64,000 nucleotides of DNA from the NCBI RefSeq assembly GCF_024679095.1, contig NC_066512.1, positions 13,857,536 to 13,921,535 of the forward strand. Direction: 5' to 3'. The position numbers and the translations under genes are program-made. A model generated the notes under the pieces. That model had not been told where the DNA came from. It saw only the letters and a list, made by a program, of their open reading frames with translations, and did not search any database. The stretch comes from Eriocheir sinensis. Taxonomy: Eukaryota; Arthropoda; Malacostraca; Decapoda; Varunidae. Below, piece by piece: positions 20,340-31,847 of this stretch (within the stretch, counting starts at the first letter, position 1; every line of letters begins with the position of its first letter).

Positions 20340-21060
20340 ACATACTGTCCTTGAATAGGTATACATAGTGATGAAAATATACATTACATGGCACCATATA
20401 GAAACACATATGTAATTTGAACAATAATATAGTATTTGCAGATAGTTGGTTGTCCGTTACAGGCATTCCATAAATGTTACTACATGGTTACATCAAAATA
20501 GTGTTCATATTTTGTTACACATACATAAGTTTGTCGTTTGGTCACACAGAGACACTGCTAGTGGTTTGATAGGAGGAATTGCCTGAGGCTCGTCTTGAAA
20601 GAGTGTAGAGTGTTTGAATCTTTTATATTTTTAGGAAGGAGGTTCCATAAGGAAGGACCTCGCACAGAGAGAGAGAGCGACTTCCTGATTGGGTGGTCAC
20701 TCTGGGTACAAATAGATTATTTTGTTGCCTAGTCAAGCTGTCTGTTAAATTGATCACTGTAGGGAGATCGATAATGTTTTCTGGGTTGTAGTTATTGAGC
20801 TGTTTGTACAATGCCACTGCTGTGTTGAAGTGTATTATTTTCTTTATGTTGAGCCATCCCAATCTTCTGAATATTGGAGTGACGTGATCGTACTTACGGG
20901 CGTTTCCATCTGCCACCCTGATAGCAAAGTTTTGGAGTTTTTGTATTTTTGTGAGTAGTGTGGTGTTAGTGGTTCCCCATATAATGTTGCAGTAGTTAAG
21001 AAGACTTTTATATGTAGTAGTACACTGATCCAGATGTCCTCAGTAACATTAGGCCTAGCA
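20340..21060 (-). mobile_element. LINE-D 3' end (RT C-terminal region and 3' UTR)
   Basis: On the minus strand, residues LNYCNIIWG, FAIRVADGNARKYDHVTP, FRRLGWLNIKKIIHFNTA and VALYKQLN form the C-terminal thumb-like domain typical of non-LTR RTs, ending with FKTSLRQFLL. The 3' UTR runs to the (GA)n tract. It differs from the CR1-like and LINE-B families here; clade not determined. Confidence 0.75.
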
Positions 21061-21071
21061 AGTCACACGTA

Positions 21072-21074
<3 letters not shown>

Positions 21075-21157
<83 letters not shown>
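21075..21157. repeat. (AG)n at the 3' end of a CR1-like element
   Basis: About 41 AG units. Read on the minus strand the element ends TATGTAAATC TATGTAAATC and continues as (TC)n. Confidence 0.95.
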
Positions 21158-21161
<4 letters not shown>

Positions 21162-21279
21162 CATAGATTTACATAGAAAATCAGACCACACAGACCCCAT
21201 GGTCCAGACTTGGTGGTCTGTCCTTAAACCTAAGTGATTTTACATTAATCAGAAGACTCCAAAACGTTGCATTTCTACT

Positions 21280-24112
21280 CTAGTTGATATTAAGTTGAAG
21301 GAAGTGACGGTCGAGCTTATTTTTGAAGGAGTCAATCGTGTTACACTGGACCACTGATGATGGGAGCTTATTCCATTCTCGCACTACAACGTTGGTGAAG
21401 AAAAATTTGGTGCAGTCTGAATTTACTTGTCTACATCTGAGTTTTACGCCATTGTTCCTCGTGCGCAAAGTGTCATCGATCATAAACAATGTTGATCTGT
21501 CTACATTCGTGAAACCATTAAGTATTTTAAAACATTCGATCAGTTTTCCTCGGAGGCGACGTTTCTCAAGAGAGAACATGTTAAGGGTAGCAAGCCTTTC
21601 TTCGTAGGATTTGTTGCGCAAGGAAGGGATAATTTTCGTTGCCCGACGCTGAACACCTTCTAATTTAGCAATATCCTTAGCATGGAGGGAAACCAAAACT
21701 GTACAGCATATTCCACGTGGGTTCTGACTAAACTGTTGTAGAGCGGAGTATTACATCTTTATTCTTAAATAAAAGTTTCTTTTAATGAAGCCCAACATTC
21801 TGTTCGCTTTATTTGCTGCATCGATGCATTGCTGTGAGAATTTGAGGTTTGACGCGATTTTGACCCCAAGTCCTTGACGCATTGAACGCTTTTGAGTTTA
21901 ACGCCGCGCATTTCGTAATCAAACTTTTTATTCCTCGTTCCAACTTGAAGGACCTGGCACTTGTCTACGTTAAAGGGCATCTCCCATCTATCCGACCAAG
22001 CTGAAATTTTGTGCAAATCCTCTTGGAGGCTTTGCCTGTCTTCGTCAGTGAGAACCGAGTTACCAATCTTTGTGTCGTCTGCAAATTTACTAATGCGGTT
22101 ATTGAGTCCAACATCCACGTCGTTGATGTAAATAATGAAGAGCACTGGGCCAAGAACCGAGCCCTGAGGGACGCCACTAGTGACAGGCGCCCACTCTGAG
22201 TTAAATCCGTCAATCACTACTCTTTGTTGTCTGTTGCTCAACCAATTCGCGATCCATTGGTTTACCTGACCGTCAATACCTATTTGCTTTAATTTGTAAA
22301 GTAATTTATGATGCGGGACTTTATCAAACGCTTTCTGAAATCAAGATAGACTACGTCCAGTGATTTGGTTACGTCATAAACAGTGAAGAGGTCGTTATAA
22401 AGGTTAATAGATTTGATAGGCAGGATCTTTTGTTTCGGAAGCCATGTTGTGAGTCCCCAATTAATGAGTGGCTTTCAAGGTAACTCACAATTTTGTCTCT
22501 AATTATGCCCTCAAGTAGCTTACCTGCAACCGAAGTTAGACTAATGGGCCTGTAATTACCTGGTACTTTTGTCTCCTTTCTTAAAAATCGGTGTCACGTT
22601 AGCCTTTTTCCAATCTGAAGGGACAATGCCTTGTCGCAAGGACATATTGAATACGGTTGTGAGGGAGGAGAGTATTTCGCTCTTTGTTTCTTTCAGCAGA
22701 GTTGGATATACTTTATCAGGTCCAGGACTTTTATTTGTTTTAAGTGATTTGAGGGCTTTAAGGACTTCATCGGGTTTTATTTCAAAGTTAGACAATGCAT
22801 GCTCGGGATTTACATTAGTACTGGTGTTGGTGGTGGTGGTGGGAGGACTGTTATTATTAAACACCGAGGAAAAGTAATTATTTAATAGGTTTGCAACGTG
22901 TTGGCTGTCAGTCACTAGTGCACCGTCGCTGTTTGTTAAAGGTCCAATTCCACTTCTGATCGCCTTTCTGTTGTTTATGTAACTGAAGAAGGATTTCGGA
23001 TTATTTTACAGTTGGCTGCAATATTTTCTTCATATCTACGCTTTGCCTGATGCACTAATCTTTTACTCGTCGCCTTGCATCATTGTAAAGTCTAATGTTT
23101 TCGGGCGTGCTTTGGTCTTTCTTTAACCTGTAAGACAATTTTCTCTCCTTGACTGAGTGTTTAATTTCGCTATTAAACCAAGGTGGACTTTGATTAGTGT
23201 TAATTCGCTTCTCGCACAAGGGGACAAATGTGTCCTGCTGAGTGAGTAAGTGATTTTTAAAGTTTAGCCAGGCGTCCTCTGCATTGCCGTCATCTGATAG
23301 TTGCATATCTATTAGTTTTCGTCGGATTTCTACGAAGTTGGCTCTTTTGAAATTGGGCACCTTAACTTTATTTTCAGTCACCGATGTTTGAGCTCTAATG
23401 TCAACGCGCACTAGTTTATGATCGCAGGAACCGAGGTGTTCTCCTACCGTGACATTACTGACTAGGTTATCTTGGGTCGCTATAACAAGGTCAAGTATGT
23501 TATTTTGTCGAGTTGGTTCAGAAACCATTTGGCTTAGATAATTTTCCTCTAGAAATTCGATCATTCTATGGGACTCACCTTCTGTACCCGACAGTGTCGC
23601 CCAGTCGATATGGGGGAGGTTAAAGTCTCCTAGTATCAGTGAGTCGCTGTTATTAAGTGACTGCCTTAAGACGCTGTACATTTCAAGATCGCCATCAAGT
23701 GATTGCCCCGGAGGCCTGTAAGTGACAGATATATTTAAATTAACTTTTGCAATGTTTACTCGCACGCACAAATGTTCAACGTTACTGTTTTTTGGTGTTT
23801 TGTCAGTAGGTTGCAAGTAGCTTTTGACAAAAAGGGCGACACCACCCCCTCTACGGTTTACACGATCATTGTTGAAGAATCTGTAGCCATCTATGTTGTA
23901 TTCGGAACTTAAATCAATATTAGTGGTGTCGATAAATGTTTCGGTTATAGCAATTACGTCAAAGTTTTCTGTCAGAGCAAGACATCGCAGTTCATCAAAT
24001 TTGTTTCTTAGGCTACGCGCATTGAAACTAAGGACTCTTAGGTTATCTTGAAGCTTGGTAATAGAGGTACTGGAGGGTTCAATGTTACGAGTCTGTTGCG
24101 GTGTGAGGTGTC
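21280..24112 (-). pseudogene. CR1-like ORF2 (endonuclease-RT), frameshifted
   Basis: The frame overlaps the end of ORF1 and stays open to about 23055. The endonuclease shows FNARSLRNKFDEL, the catalytic AITETF, LILGDFNLPHIDW and GSCDHKLVRV. Frameshifts then break the linker near 23060 and 22960. RT blocks follow in pieces: TNKSPGPDKVYP, WKKANVTPIFKKG, VVYLDF, then [20 protein letters not shown] and the catalytic FADDTKIG. The C-terminal part has LEGVQRRATKIIPSLR and VVREWNKLPSSVV. The YLDF-to-GVPQG region around 22250-22500 has stops and shifts. Catalytic residues survive but no single product can be made. Confidence 0.88.
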
Positions 24113-24115
24113 TAT

Positions 24116-25048
24116 TTACACGGGCGGGATGGAAGGACGTGGCTGAGAGTCGTGTTTTGTTGTTAGGGCGTTACGTACGGCGTTGTTGAGGAGCCTTCCA
24201 AATCTGGCTGCCCCGATGGGGGACAGGTGTATGCCGTCTCTTTGGAAAAGTCTACTCTGGCCGTAGAAATCGTTCCAGGCGTTAAAGAATTCGACGTCAA
24301 GCTCTCCGCAGAGAGTCTGCAGGCGGTTGTTGAGGCTGAAGGCCTTACTGTAGAAGTCGCCCTCATCCCATGTCCGTGGTAGAATTCCTGAAATCAAAAT
24401 ATTAGGGGATTTAGTCTTATACTGCTGGATGAGCCTACGGTACTTGTCCAGCAGTTCCTCAGACCGGGTCGTGGTGACGTCGTTTGTACCTGTGTGGAGA
24501 ACAAAGAGTGAGTCATTAGAGGCCACAGCGGAGACCTCGTCCAGTGCAGCTGTGATGTCGTCAACACCAGCTCCAGGATAACAGTAGTTACGCCTACGAC
24601 GGGGGACTCTGCCACAGAATTCAACCACCTGATGGCGAATCATAGAGTCACCGACCAAGAAGGTGCTCTGTTCCTCGTCCTCCTCCTCCAGTATGGCAAA
24701 TCTGTTGTAGCAATGAGTAGGATAAATGCATTCAGCGTCAGCTCTACCGGTTCCCTGTGACGTGCCTTCTTCGGAAGGTGGCTGGGCATCGAGTGCAGGT
24801 GAGGAGGGTGATGAGGCGTCAATTGCAGGAGGGGCGACGATGTTGGCCTGGATAAACTCCTGCAAGGTATCAACAGTACTTGTTAGTTCGGTGATCTTCT
24901 TCTCGCCAGCCGTCAACCTTTCGTCCTGTTGAAGGAGTCTCGTTTCCATCTGCTGAGCCAACAGGCAGATCTTGCAGACGGTCGATCGTCCTGAGAAGAA
25001 ATGACCAGAGAAGTTTCCTGTGCAAGTCGAACATTTCTTTAGCGCCAT
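24116..25048 (-). CDS. CR1-like ORF1 protein with SGNH/GDSL-type esterase domain
   Basis: An intact 310-residue frame beginning MALKKCSTCTG. Residues 6-28 carry CxxC....CKIC, a likely zinc-binding pair. Residues about 40-70 are Gln/Glu-rich and heptad-like, a probable coiled coil. A Pro/Ser-rich linker follows. The C-terminal half is an SGNH-hydrolase fold: FLVGDSMIRH (block I, nucleophile Ser), VLHTGTND (block III Gly/Asn) and DGIHLSPIG (block V Asp-His). Such esterase ORF1 proteins are known from CR1-group retrotransposons and are thought to act in RNP or membrane association. It overlaps the start of ORF2 by a few bases in another frame. It is a transposon gene, not a host gene; expression is unknown. 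Confidence 0.9.
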   Translation of the reverse strand: MALKKCSTCTGNFSGHFFSGRSTVCKICLLAQQMETRLLQQDERLTAGEKKITELTSTVDTLQEFIQANIVAPPAIDASSPSSPALDAQPPSEEGTSQGTGRADAECIYPTHCYNRFAILEEEDEEQSTFLVGDSMIRHQVVEFCGRVPRRRRNYCYPGAGVDDITAALDEVSAVASNDSLFVLHTGTNDVTTTRSEELLDKYRRLIQQYKTKSPNILISGILPRTWDEGDFYSKAFSLNNRLQTLCGELDVEFFNAWNDFYGQSRLFQRDGIHLSPIGAARFGRLLNNAVRNALTTKHDSQPRPSIPPV

Positions 25049-25129
25049 CTTGGTAAGGAGGAGGTATCTATATATTTGCTTTGCTTTTTCTTTTTCGTAG
25101 GGCAGAGGGACGCGTGCGTGAATAAGCGA

Positions 25130-25360
25130 GAATAAGTGAGTGATAGAGAGAGAGATGGGAAGCGTAGGAGGGAGATAGGGATGGAGGGAGGAAGAGGGCG
25201 AAGGAAAGGGGGGGAGAGAGAGAGGGTGGGAACGAGATAGGGAGTGAGGAAGGAGAGACAGAGAGGGGCAAGTGGGGGGTAGTAATGAGAGAGAGAGAGA
25301 GGGGGAGGGGCAATGGAGAGGGAGGCGAGAAGAGGAGGAGCGAAACGCGAGAGGGAGGAT
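25130..25360. repeat. Degenerate GA-rich tract
   Basis: GAGAGA, GGGAGG and GGGGG motifs, including (GA)n at 25288-25301. Confidence 0.8.
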
Positions 25361-25789
25361 TACTGGTCTCTGGGGAATAATCTGGTCAAGTCAGGTCAGG
25401 TAAGTCTGAACACCTGCGTAGGAAGTGGCGTCAGGTGGAATCTGGAAATATATAAAGAATGTGGCGGAAAGAGTGTAACACTGTGTTTTGTGTATAGGTG
25501 TATATATGTTTTACAGGGCGCTACTGCGAGAGGGTAGATACAGGCGGAGAGAGGTAGTAAAAATAAGGGCAACACTTAATCCTGTCCAGCGCAGCACGTG
25601 GTCGCACAGCAAACAGCACACCTCTGCGGGCAGCTAACTCGGTTGACAATAAGCAGTACGCAGCACGACGCGAAATAGCACACGGCACACAGCACAGCAA
25701 GATCTACAGTACAGTTCAGTACAGCACACGAGGGTGGAATCGCAAGCGAGAGAGGTCACGGAAGTGGGAGCGCGTGCGGTTTGACCTCT

Positions 25790-25791
<2 letters not shown>

Positions 25792-25858
<67 letters not shown>

Positions 25859-25875
25859 ATACATATACACACACT
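25792..25875. repeat. (GA)n(AC)n and (TG)n compound microsatellite
   Basis: GA to 25822, AC 25824-25852, ACATACATATACACAC, then TG from 25876 leading to a G run at 25890-25899. Confidence 0.93.
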
Positions 25876-26129
25876 ATGTGTGTGTGTGTGGGGGGGGGTG
25901 AATGGTGGGGGAGTAGATAGATAGACAGATATTGGTAATAACAACAATATCAACTAACTAAAGCATTACGAAAGCAGTATACTTGTTAAAATGGTCTCCT
26001 CTCTCTCAAAACAATGAGGGAAATCAACAAAGAGGGAAACGCATGCCGCGCCGAAAACACTCGGCCGGCTTCCTACCATCCCAGACTCGACAAACGCAGC
26101 CTTTGCGCCGTCACGGTGTTTACGATTAA

Positions 26130-26340
26130 TTTAATATTCCCGTCTGGAGTTGTCTGCAGTCGTCTGGAGTTCCCGCCCTCCCCCGCCTCGGAGGTGCTGG
26201 GGAGCGTCGGGGAGCCCAAGGCCTCCCTGGCGAGCGTCGCAGGGCTCAGGGGTTCCGGCAGGGCGTCTCGGCTCCCCCGGGGCGTCCATGGCGGTGCCGG
26301 AGATCCCGAGTGTCCAGGGGCGGGGGAAAGGGGGTGCGTT
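26130..26340. other. GC-rich island of unknown function
   Basis: A sharp GC-rich segment in AT-rich surroundings, open in several frames on both strands. Plus-frame residues such as EVLGSVGEPKASLASVAG have no recognised domain. It could be an exon fragment or a repeat body; no convincing splice pair was found. Confidence 0.35.
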
Positions 26341-26341
26341 T

Positions 26342-27190
26342 GCTGTTGTGTGTTGGTATGGGCGGGTCTTTTCTGGGGTGAAGGAGACTCATTCGTATCA
26401 GCACACAGCACCAAGGAAGGGCGATTTCAGAACAACTCCACGAAAGGGATATTACAGGTGAAAACACCGAAAATTATGAGAATAAACTAAAGGAACATCA
26501 GAAATAGGATAACACTGGAGAGAAATTCCAAGAAATAGATATGACAGAAGCACACCATGAGAAAAATGGAAAAATAAAACGAAAACACATACAAAAATCC
26601 AGCATGAAGGCCCTTGGTGCCGTGTATTGGTACGGGTGAGCCTTCTCTGGGGTGAAGGAGACTCAGCTGTAGCAGGATACGGCACCAGGTGGAGGCGATA
26701 TACGTAGATACTCTACACGACACTGTGACACGACACATGAAGAAAAATAACACCGGAGACAGGATAATGCAGAAAAGGAATACCAGGAAAATGAAATCAA
26801 ATACAAAACACAGCATTAGCAAAACTAACAACTAGGATTAAGGACTTTGGTGTGGTATGTTGGTACAGGTGAGCCTTCTCTGGGGTGAAGGAGACTCAGC
26901 TGTTTCAGGATACCGCATTAAGGAAAGGCAATGTAGATACTCAACACCACACTGTCACACGGGAAATAAAGAAAAATAACACCGGAGACGGAATAATACA
27001 GAAGAAAAATACCAGGAAAAGGATAACATAGAAACACAGCATCAACAAAGGGAAAACAACAACAACAACGACAACAACAAAGTATATAAATGATAATCTA
27101 GCACACAGGCGTCTGGTGTGGTATGTTGGTACGGGCGAGGCTTCTTTGGGGTGAAGGGGACTCGTCTGTAGCAAGCACCAAGAGAAGCCG
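26342..27190. repeat. Tandem repeat, four units of ~237-271 bp
   Basis: The core TTGGTACGGG..AGCCTTC + TCTGGGGTGAAGGAGACTC recurs near 26352, 26627, 26863 and 27126. Each core is followed by GTAGCA.GATACGGCACCA and then A-rich filler with AATAACACCGGAGACAGGAT. Spacing varies. Diverged single cores also occur at 14776 and 15255. Confidence 0.85.
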
Positions 27191-27364
27191 ATGTAGAAAC
27201 ACCACCAGAAAAAGGAAAATTGAAGTGTGTCTGCGTGTTAACACAACACGCGAAGGAGTGACTGCGTTCGTCACCAAGGCCAGTTGGCTGCAAGCAATTA
27301 GAGGAGTACAAAAGTGTTTGGGACGGTTTACTTTATGGACAAAGGAATCCACGTTTTGAAGAAA

Positions 27365-28630
27365 AAGAAAAGATTTTAGTTCGATGAATAAAAAAGGATT
27401 TAAGTTTAAGGAACAACAAAGGATTTCAGTTTAAGGAACAAAAAAAGGATTTAAGGAACAAAAAAGGATTTCAGTTGAAGGACCAAAATAGGATTTCAGT
27501 TTAAGGAACACAAAAAGGTTTCAGTTTAAGGAACAAAGAAGGATTTCAGAGTAAGGAACAAAAAAGGATTTAAGGAACGAAAGAGGATTTAAGTTTACGG
27601 AGCAAAAGTGGATTTAAGTTTACGGAGCAAAAAAGGATTCATGGAACGAAAGAGGACTTAAGTTTAAGGAACAAAGAAAGGATTTAAGGAACAAAAAAGG
27701 ACTTAAGTTTAAGGAACAAAGAAAGGATTTAAGTTTAATGAACAAAGAAAGGAATTAAGGAGCAAAAAAGGACTTAAGTTTAAGGAACAAAGAAAGGATT
27801 TAAGGAACAAAAAAGGACTTAAATTTAAGGAACAAAGAAAGGATTTAAGTTTAAGAAACAAAGAAAGGACTTAAGGAACAAAAAGGATTTAAGTTTAAGG
27901 AACAAAAAAGGATTTAAGTTTAAGGAACAAAAAGATTTAAGTTTAAGGAACAAAAAAGGATTTAAATTTAAGGAGCAAAGAAAAGGAATTAAGTGTTAAG
28001 ACCAAAGAAAGGATTGAAGGTTTAAGAATAAAAAAGAACAAAAAACTAGAAAAGACAACAAAAACACACACACACACAAAAAAAACCGAAAAAAAAGAAC
28101 CACAAAGGAATTAAGTTTAAGGAATAAAAAATGGAGTCAAATTTTAGGAACAAAAAATTCATTTCAGTTTTAGGAACAAAAAAAGGATTTTAGTTTTAGG
28201 AACAAAAAGGAAACAAAAAAAGAAGAAAAAAGGAACAAAAAGGAAGAAAAAGTACAAAAAGCACAAAAAAAGAAACAAAAAACAAAAACAAAGGTACAAA
28301 AAAGGTACAAAAAATGGATTTAAGATTTAAGAACAAGAACATGAATACAATTTTAGGACAAATAAAGGATTCAAATTTTAGGAAGAACAAAATGATTTAA
28401 GTTTTAGGAACAGAAAATAAAGGGAACAAAATTCTTAAGAATAAATAAAGGATTTAAATTTAGGAACAAAAAAATAAGTTATGGAGCAAAATATAAGCGT
28501 TTAAGTTATAGGAATAAAAAGGATTCAAGTTTTAGGAACAAAAAGAGTATTTAAGTTTTAGGAACAAAAAAAAAAAACGTTAAGGAACAAAATAATTGTA
28601 TTTAAGTTTTTCGAGCAGAAAAGGAATCAA
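27365..28630. repeat. ~25-bp AT-rich minisatellite
   Basis: Variants of AAGGATTTAAGTTTAAGGAA + CAAAA are repeated for about 1.26 kb, with shorter 15-bp units (AAGGATTTAAGGAAC). Around 28030-28080 and 28195-28310 the array decays into AACAAAAA-rich DNA. It has no spacer/repeat alternation, so it is not CRISPR-like. Confidence 0.93.
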
Positions 28631-29044
28631 CTTTCGGGGAACAAAGAAAGGGTTTGAGGTTTGGCGACGTTTATTTTTCGGCCAAAGGAATCAACTTTTA
28701 TGAGCAAGGAAATGACAAGTTTTTGCGTTGCTTTACTTTTATCGGCGGAGGAATCTTGTCTCCGGAACCCGTGAAAGGACTTTTGAGTTTTACGTGTCGG
28801 CTCAACACGAGTGTGATCGATGCTGTGTTGTTTTTGTCGCCAGAGGAAGTGAACAATATTTCCTTCACCGTCCTCCCGCTTGTCTGTCAGTTTGTCTTTT
28901 AACAAAATATCTCATAAATAGATTCACATCCAGAATTATTACAGACTGTCCAAACGAAGTCTCCTTCTGAGCCTGGGCGGCGTTTGTCAGGACTTCTGAC
29001 TGGCTGCCTCCTCTCTGTGCATCACACGTGCCCTCGTGCTGCGT

Positions 29045-29245
29045 GTTGCTGTTTTATATGTCTAACCCAGCGGCCGATAAATGGGTGCCAAGGAAAACCC
29101 GAGGAAGGTAAACCGTGCTGACCCGGATGTCACCCTGGGTCGTTTGACTTACCCCAGCCTGCCTTGCCCGCCACGGGCTCCAGGGGTAATGAGTCGGAGA
29201 TGAGCTCCGAGGCCACGCGCAGCCATTGTGTAGGGTCCCATTATA
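29045..29245 (+). mobile_element. SINE-3 copy a, lacking the head
   Basis: GATAAATGGGTGCC and the 3' block GAGATGAGCTCCGAGGCCAC + GCGCAGCCAT align with the reverse complement of 49095-49290 (GATAAATGGGTACC, GCGCAGCTAT). The tRNA-like head is absent. A (GT)n array follows. Confidence 0.68.
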
Positions 29246-29249
29246 TACC

Positions 29250-29255
<6 letters not shown>

Positions 29256-29326
<71 letters not shown>
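29256..29326. repeat. (GT)n microsatellite
   Basis: About 35 GT units between SINE-3 copy a and a CR1 fragment. Confidence 0.97.
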
Positions 29327-29327
<1 letters not shown>

Positions 29328-29330
29328 TTA

Positions 29331-30868
29331 GACACCCTCAAGGGTCAGTGCTTGGCCCCATGCTCTTCTTAATTTATGTTAATGATATCGATGATGGGCT
29401 CACTTGCAAAGTATCAAAATTTGCTGATGACACAAAAATTGCTAGTAAAGTAATTGCGACACTCGACGAAGAAGCTTTACAATCAGATCTAGATCGACGT
29501 GCACCTTCGCCCAATCAATGGCAAATGAAATTTAACGTTGACAAATGTAAAGTGTTGCACATCGGAAAAAACAACAATCGCGTTCGGTACGTAATGAATG
29601 GCGGTGGCTGGAAGGATAGCAAGACGGCCCCGCGTCCAGGAGGACGCGAGTTCAATCCCCGACCGGTGCCACCAAGCTGGGATTTTTCAGCCGCCAAAAC
29701 TACCCACATGCTGTCCAGAAGACCACCTATCAACCCGGACTCTAGATTCTAGGATTAAAGATGAGCTCCGGGAGGGCAGCATGAGCCAATGCAAGATGGC
29801 GCCACTATAAACACTCGCCTGCGCCAGAACGGGCTGGGCCGACCATCAGGACCCACCGGAAAGAAGCCTTGGACCGACCATCAGGATCCACCGGGAACAA
29901 GGCCAAGACTTTAAAAAAAAAAAAAAAAAAAAACTTTCTGCAGTAAGTAAAGAAAAGGATCTTGGAATCACTATATCAAGCGATTTAAAGCCCGGTCAGC
30001 ATTGTTCAGAGGTAGTTAAAACTGCAAACAAATTGGTTGGGTTCATCGGACGAGTCTTTAATAATAAATCGGAAAAAGTAATATTAAAACTGTATAATTT
30101 GTTGGTTTGACCCCGTTTAGAGTACTGTGTACAGTTTTGGTCTCCCTATTACAGAAAAGACATAGAAAAGTTGGAACGGGTTCAACGAAGAGTAACAAAG
30201 ATGATTCCTAGGTTGAGAAATTTATCATATGAACAAAGGCTTAAAGAAGTAAATTTATTCAGCCTATCAAAACGAAGAATGCGAGATCTAATAGAAGTGT
30301 TTAAAATGTTTAAAGGATTCAGTGATATTAATGCGGAAGATTACTTTACAATTGATCGATCAAATAGAACAAGAAGAAATCACAATTTGAAGATAAGTGT
30401 TAAAAGATTCTCGTCGCACGAAGCTAAACACTTCTTCTTCAATCGAGTCGTTAATGTTTGGAACTCTCTACCCTGTGATGTCGTTGATAGTACAACAGTT
30501 ACGGCCTTCAAGAATAGATTAGACAAGTATTTTGAATCCAACCAGCAACTAAGATATTACTCATGGTCGTAATAACGTTAAGTTCTTTCGAATACTGGTG
30601 TCCTTGTCCGCTTTTATCGCCCGGTTAGTGGTAGCAGTAATGGTAGTTCTTTCCTCTTTCCTACATAATTTCCATGCAGTTTTTCCATGCTGCATGGTTC
30701 TTTTTCCTTTCCTGCCAGCTTTGGCTGGAGGGATGGGGGGGTGGGGAGGAGCCTTCGCCTTTGCTGTCCTTTATCTTCCACCTTTGATTAGATAGTTAGT
30801 GTAGCTTGTCACAAACAGCCTCGTAAGGACCAGCAGGTCTGCTGTTGTTTGTTCTTACTTTGTGTTCC
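29331..30868 (+). mobile_element. CR1-like LINE 3' half, interrupted by SINE-1
   Basis: RT starts at [20 protein letters not shown] and has the catalytic FADDTKIAS, NVDKCKVLHIG and RYVMN, where a SINE is inserted. It resumes with LSAVSKEKDLG, NKLVGFIGRV and LERVQRRVTKMIPRLR. An open C-terminal frame of 133 residues (30171-30572) ends AFKNRLDKYF. One stop sits before RLEYCVQFWSP. The 3' UTR ends GCTGTTGTTTGTTCTTAC near 30860. It is relatively well preserved but 5'-truncated, so inactive. Confidence 0.9.
29599..29933 (+). mobile_element. SINE-1 copy 4 inside CR1
   Basis: Starts at GGCGGTGGCTGG (first bases missing), has the B-box-like GAGTTCAATCCC, the full body and about 22 A. The CR1 frame is continuous if it is removed. 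No clear target duplication is seen. Confidence 0.9.
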
Positions 30869-30989
30869 CACTATTCCGTTTTCACGACTCCGTCGACCGT
30901 CAGTGACGTCATCGACGGCGAGGACAGTGGGGAGCGGGATCCGCCCAGGCCCGCGCACGGAGCTCCATCGGCGCGTCCAGAAAAGAATC

Positions 30990-31218
30990 CAAGTTAAGAC
31001 TACCCACATGCTGCCCTGAAGACCCCCCATCAACCCGAACTCTAGAGGAAACCGTCCAAGTGAATCAAGAACGAGTTCCAAGGGGCCGCATGATCCAAGA
31101 AAATATGGCGCCACTATAAAACACTTGCCTGCGCCATTACGGGCTGGAGCGGACTACCATCCAGGCCCCTCAAGAAAGCATACCGGCGCTATAGGTTGAC
31201 ACTTAAAAAAAAAAAAAA
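30990..31218 (+). mobile_element. SINE-1 copy 5, 5'-truncated
   Basis: Begins at GACTACCCACATGCTGCCC, keeps AAATATGGCGCC and CTGCGCC, and ends in about 14 A. Confidence 0.85.
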
Positions 31219-31367
31219 GACTAGCACGTTGGTTGTTTACTGTACTGGTATCTTGTACATTACTTCATTCATTATTTGGATTCAATCAGATTACAATACT
31301 GGAACACGATGGGGAGGATCAAACATCTTAAATATCCCATCAAGGTGTTTGTAACTTACTACTTTTT

Positions 31368-31370
<3 letters not shown>

Positions 31371-31424
<54 letters not shown>
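31371..31424. repeat. (AC)n microsatellite
   Basis: Twenty-seven AC units. Confidence 0.97.
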
Positions 31425-31426
<2 letters not shown>

Positions 31427-31812
31427 CTGGACGCTTGGATACTCAGTTCAATGCACAGGTGAGTGAAGCCTCGAAACTTTGCCTATAGGTAGACAGCCAA
31501 CTCATAAGTCGGAGAGGAGGAGGGAGGGATGAAGAGAAAGAGAGCAGGAGGAAAGGAGGAAGTGAGTAAGAAGTGAGGCCGGATGGACGAAAATAAGTGT
31601 AGGAAAGGATGAGAGGAGGTAGGAGGAAAAAAAAAAGAAAAAAAAAGTATCGACAGTCGACACGGCATCTCGGAGACAATTATTAGTAACTGACCAGAGA
31701 AAAGAGCACAAGATAAAGAAAATAATATCTCAGGAAAAATATGTACGAGGAAAAGAAGTAAAACACTCACCAAACTAATGACTCTCTCCCCTCTGAAAAA
31801 AGAAACAAAGTT

Positions 31813-31847
<35 letters not shown>

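Larger units (their letters stand above)
21158..25070 (-). mobile_element. Near-full-length CR1-like non-LTR retrotransposon
   Basis: In order on the minus strand: ORF1 with CxxC motifs and an SGNH esterase domain, ORF2 endonuclease, RT, C-terminal domain, a 3' UTR and a 3' tail with a duplicated ATGTAAATCT. ORF1 plus endonuclease/RT in this order is the CR1/L2-group layout. It is the longest copy of the family in the window; the fragment at 14416 is its closest relative. The exact 5' end is unclear (somewhere above 25050). ORF2 is broken, so the element is not autonomous, though ORF1 is intact. Confidence 0.9.

Noticed and set aside
27365..28630. CRISPR-like array
   Set aside because: Units are contiguous and degenerate, with no unique spacers, and the sequence is eukaryotic.
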